DNA from: Lachnospiraceae bacterium
Lineage (GTDB): Bacteria > Bacillota > Clostridia > Lachnospirales > Lachnospiraceae
Reading direction: 5' to 3'
Assembly: GCA_014804425.1 (NCBI GenBank)
Contig: JAAUZV010000014.1
Location: 335,018-399,017, forward strand
Length of the DNA stretch: 64,000 bases
Shown here piece by piece: positions 61,973 through 64,000 of the stretch (positions within the stretch are counted from its first letter, which is position 1; every line of letters starts with the position of its first letter). A program made the translations under genes and the position numbers. The notes under the pieces are model-generated. The model searched no databases. It saw only the letters and a list, made by a program, of their open reading frames with translations, and was not told the DNA's origin.

Positions 61973-62053
61973 AGGTATACTCCTCCTTGCCATTTCCTTT
62001 TTCTGTGTTCCCGACAAAATTTCAGTTTATGAAGCTGCTTCATTCTCCAATAT

Positions 62054-62494
62054 TCAAAAAAGCAGCTTTAACTCAATCTCTCCGTTACTGACAACGCCGG
62101 TCGGCTCAAATCCCAGCTTTTCATAGACATGCGCCGCAATGTGATTTTCGGGTGCGCAGTTCAGGAGCAAAAAATCATATTTCCCGGATTCCCTTGCCAT
62201 GCGAATGATCTCTTGAATGGCCTGTGTTCCATAGCTCTGATTCTGATGCTCCGGCGGAAACATGATCCTCCATATGATCAGGCAGCGTTCTTCCAAATCC
62301 TCATCCAGCATCATAAAACCGACCGGTACGCCGTCATCGCAGATCGCAAACGGGTACACATCGCCCGCATCCCGATACAGCCACGCCTGCGCAAGAGAAT
62401 ACGCGTTTGACGCTACAAAATGCTCCTCGGGCGGACGCTTCATTTGGATGACCGCATCAAAATTCTCTTCCGTTATCGCTTCAAAATGAATCAT
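62054..62494 (-). CDS. GNAT-family N-acetyltransferase
   Basis: A 146-residue acetyltransferase with the GNAT fold. It has IIWRIMFPPEHQNQSYGTQA near 70-90 (strand 4 and acetyl-CoA loop), helix IQEIIRMARESGKYDFLLLN, and ENHIAAHVYEKLGFEPTGVV at the end. It resembles the diamine/polyamine acetyltransferase group (BltD/PaiA-like). Its ATG overlaps the previous stop (ATGA), so it is coupled to the flavin-type oxidase gene. Confidence 0.88.
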   Translation of the reverse strand: MIHFEAITEENFDAVIQMKRPPEEHFVASNAYSLAQAWLYRDAGDVYPFAICDDGVPVGFMMLDEDLEERCLIIWRIMFPPEHQNQSYGTQAIQEIIRMARESGKYDFLLLNCAPENHIAAHVYEKLGFEPTGVVSNGEIELKLLF

Positions 62495-62943
62495 GGTTTT
62501 CTTTTTCCTCCTCCATCCGCAGTAAAATCAATCTCGTACCGTTTCCCCTGCGAAAAAAGAACACCGTCCGTCAGCCGCACACAGAGGATGACCGTGTTTT
62601 CATCTTCAAAATTGTTATGCCCGTTATCAATCCACTCTGCAAAGGCCGTCCGCAATTTTCCGGCAATGTCCTCATTCTCCGCCCTGCCGAAATAACCGAG
62701 ACTGACTGCCTTTCCATGCGCGGTAAACCATTCTCCCGCAATCGCCGCATTCGGATTTTTTTCGATCTGCTTCATTTTGTCGGAAAGCGCATACGTGATC
62801 GTATAAAACGCCCCGTCCTCATAAAATCCGTCCACATTGCGGACGCTGGGCATCTCGCCGTCTAACGTCGCCAATGCGATGATATTGTCTTTTCCGAACC
62901 GTTCTTCCATGATCTTTTTTGTTTCCTGATTCAGCTTTTCCAT
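62491..62943 (-). CDS. Pyridoxamine 5'-phosphate oxidase-like (FMN split-barrel) protein
   Basis: A 150-residue protein with the split-barrel fold: NIIALATLDGEMPSVRNVDG near 20-40, YTITYALSDKMKQIEKNPNA near 47-67, and VSLGYFGRAENEDIAGKLR. Such proteins bind FMN or F420-like cofactors and reduce or oxidise small molecules; substrate unknown. ATG 62943 follows AAAGGAATA; the open frame continues upstream but without a ribosome site. Confidence 0.85.
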   Translation of the reverse strand: MEKLNQETKKIMEERFGKDNIIALATLDGEMPSVRNVDGFYEDGAFYTITYALSDKMKQIEKNPNAAIAGEWFTAHGKAVSLGYFGRAENEDIAGKLRTAFAEWIDNGHNNFEDENTVILCVRLTDGVLFSQGKRYEIDFTADGGGKRKP

Positions 62944-62996
62944 TTTGTATATTCCTTTCGCCCTGCATCCGTTAATCCCGCGCCATTTGTATTTAC

Positions 62997-63431
62997 TCAA
63001 ATATCTTTTCGAAAACAAATAACGCGATTGGCTTCCTCAAACCCCATTGCCAAATGAAATTTAAGGCTGTTTACATTGTCTAGCTCACAATCACTTGCAA
63101 ATTCAGAACAGTTTTTTCCTTTTGCCCACTTTTCGCATTCCTGCAGCAATTCTTTTGCATAGCCCTTATGGCGAAATTCTTCCTGAACAAAGATTCCTTC
63201 TAAATAACCGACCGGTGACGTCTCCGTTCCTTCGACATAATCACGCCTGAGCTGACACTGTGCAAATCCGATGGGCTTATCCTCCTCATACCAAATAAAG
63301 CAAGCCGCATCCTCGCTTTCAATCAATTCTGCAAATTCGGACTCCAGCCCCGATACGGTATTGTCTTCCCACATCTGAATCGCCAATTTTGCCAAGGTTA
63401 ACGCATCTGCTTGTTCTGCCTGTTTTATCAT
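62997..63431 (-). CDS. aac(6'): AAC(6')-type aminoglycoside N-acetyltransferase family protein
   Basis: A 144-residue GNAT protein whose sequence matches the AAC(6') subgroup closely. It has CFIWYEEDKPIGFAQCQLRR near 45-64, DYVEGTETSPVGYLEGIFVQ near 65-84 and FASDCELDNVNSLKFHLAMG near 111-130, then FEEANRVICF. These stretches form the aminoglycoside and acetyl-CoA sites in known AAC(6') enzymes. It should acetylate the 6'-amino group of aminoglycosides such as amikacin or tobramycin, though activity and expression are unproven. It lies between a HAD gene and the oxidase gene with no mobile-element sign. Confidence 0.85.
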   Translation of the reverse strand: MIKQAEQADALTLAKLAIQMWEDNTVSGLESEFAELIESEDAACFIWYEEDKPIGFAQCQLRRDYVEGTETSPVGYLEGIFVQEEFRHKGYAKELLQECEKWAKGKNCSEFASDCELDNVNSLKFHLAMGFEEANRVICFRKDI

Positions 63432-63432
63432 T

Positions 63433-64000
63433 CTAATCCTCCTTCAATTGGGATTTGATTATTTTGTTCCCATCCGTGAGTATATTTTTTTCAATCCAAT
63501 CTGCCACACCATCCTCATCATTTGATAATGTGACACAATCTGCAGCAGCCTTAACCTCCGCCACAGCATTGGATACAGCAACTCCTCTGCCGCAGATTTG
63601 GAGCATTTCCATATCATTACGATCATCGCCAAAAGATACAATCTCACTTAGCGGGATATTCAACAACTTGGCCAATTCGTGAATTGCCTGTATCTTACCC
63701 GCCGTTTCCGGTAGGAACGCATACCAATTCTCTCCCCGATAGCCCTGCAGACGGCAGTGATTCTTTTTTGCAATTTCTGCGGCCATATCACTGTCGGAAA
63801 GCTCTGCTACAATTTTATTTATTTGACAGCGCAAAGACTCACGATAATCATAAAAAACTGCTTTATGCAATTTTTCAGATTCTGCTATATGATGACTGTT
63901 CCAAAAAACCTGGCGACCTGCTGCCACAGTGATTTCAGTATTTGGATTCTTTTCCAGCAAATCCTGTATGATCTGATTCGCATCATTAAGATCCATGCTG
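63433..64000 (-). CDS. HAD-superfamily Cof-type hydrolase (cut by window edge)
   Basis: At least 188 residues are in the window and the frame continues past the right edge. The visible part holds the cap domain and HAD motif IV (LSEIVSFGDDRNDMEMLQIC), followed by GRGVAVSNAVAEVKAAADCV, the usual end of Cof-type phosphatases. The N-terminal DxD nucleophile lies outside the window, so the gene is partial; the ATG at 63996 is internal. Likely a sugar-phosphate phosphatase. Its stop is 1 base before the AAC(6')-type ATG. Confidence 0.85.
   Translation of the reverse strand, partial: SMDLNDANQIIQDLLEKNPNTEITVAAGRQVFWNSHHIAESEKLHKAVFYDYRESLRCQINKIVAELSDSDMAAEIAKKNHCRLQGYRGENWYAFLPETAGKIQAIHELAKLLNIPLSEIVSFGDDRNDMEMLQICGRGVAVSNAVAEVKAAADCVTLSNDEDGVADWIEKNILTDGNKIIKSQLKED

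Overview
The window looks like chromosome of a low-to-mid GC Gram-positive anaerobe, most probably a Lachnospiraceae/Clostridia member. This rests on strong AGGAGG-type ribosome sites before almost every gene, MurT/GatD cell-wall amidation genes, Firmicutes-type lipoproteins, a Bacillus/Clostridium-type LexA box and clostridial sporulation/gut-type gene families. Placement is inferred from gene content; no rRNA or tRNA gene was seen. Most genes are on the minus strand.

Layout. (1) 1-7550: end of a murT-gatD pair, an unusual ABC-ATPase, a GH43 and a GH13 glycosidase in one operon, and an uncharacterised HTH-like gene. (2) 7778-24310: a nearly complete Ter (tellurite/stress) system. A long minus-strand run encodes a YceG-domain/trypsin fusion, a rhomboid, YceG-like protein, TelA, four TerD-family proteins, a Ca-type P-ATPase, a HAD phosphatase, a TRSP-PRTase, a StiP-PRTase, an ATP-grasp ligase and a SHOCT-like coiled-coil protein; a CitE-like lyase is divergent on the plus strand. 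The enzymes resemble the module proposed to make a nucleoside-like metabolite, and the TerD/TelA/YceG/protease set resembles a membrane-linked Ca2+-responsive machinery. (3) 24341-27586: an FtsX-type ABC exporter with response-regulator-like direct repeats upstream. (4) 27587-28890: an AT-rich island with a DUF3800 gene and, convergent to it, an undescribed small structured RNA with its own consensus promoter and U-tail. (5) 28895-41087: an ECF sigma/ABC-2 operon, a second ABC-2 operon with a large permease and a lipoprotein, a two-component system and an ABC-F protein.

(6) 41187-47458: a Ugp-like sugar ABC importer operon interrupted by an FRG-domain gene and ending in an OB-fold-like lipoprotein. 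(7) 47543-51851: a degenerate M23 protein plus bactofilin operon (+), thymidylate kinase (-) and an EAL phosphodiesterase (+). (8) 51900-54989: DNA-damage functions (Y-family polymerase under a LexA box; SRAP/HMCES protein) split by a toxin-antitoxin cassette that is flanked by a 33-bp direct repeat. (9) 55035-64000: a string of small accessory enzymes (VOC, GyrI-like, MmcQ/DUF3795, WYL regulator, CPBP protease, nucleoside phosphorylase, methyltransferases, DUF402, GNATs, an AAC(6')-type acetyltransferase and a HAD hydrolase cut by the right edge).

The most interesting items are the DUF3800/small-RNA island, the direct-repeat-bounded toxin-antitoxin cassette, the Ter module with a YceG-trypsin fusion, the FRG protein inside a sugar importer operon, and Ala/Gly/Glu-rich insertions that recur in several unrelated conserved proteins.
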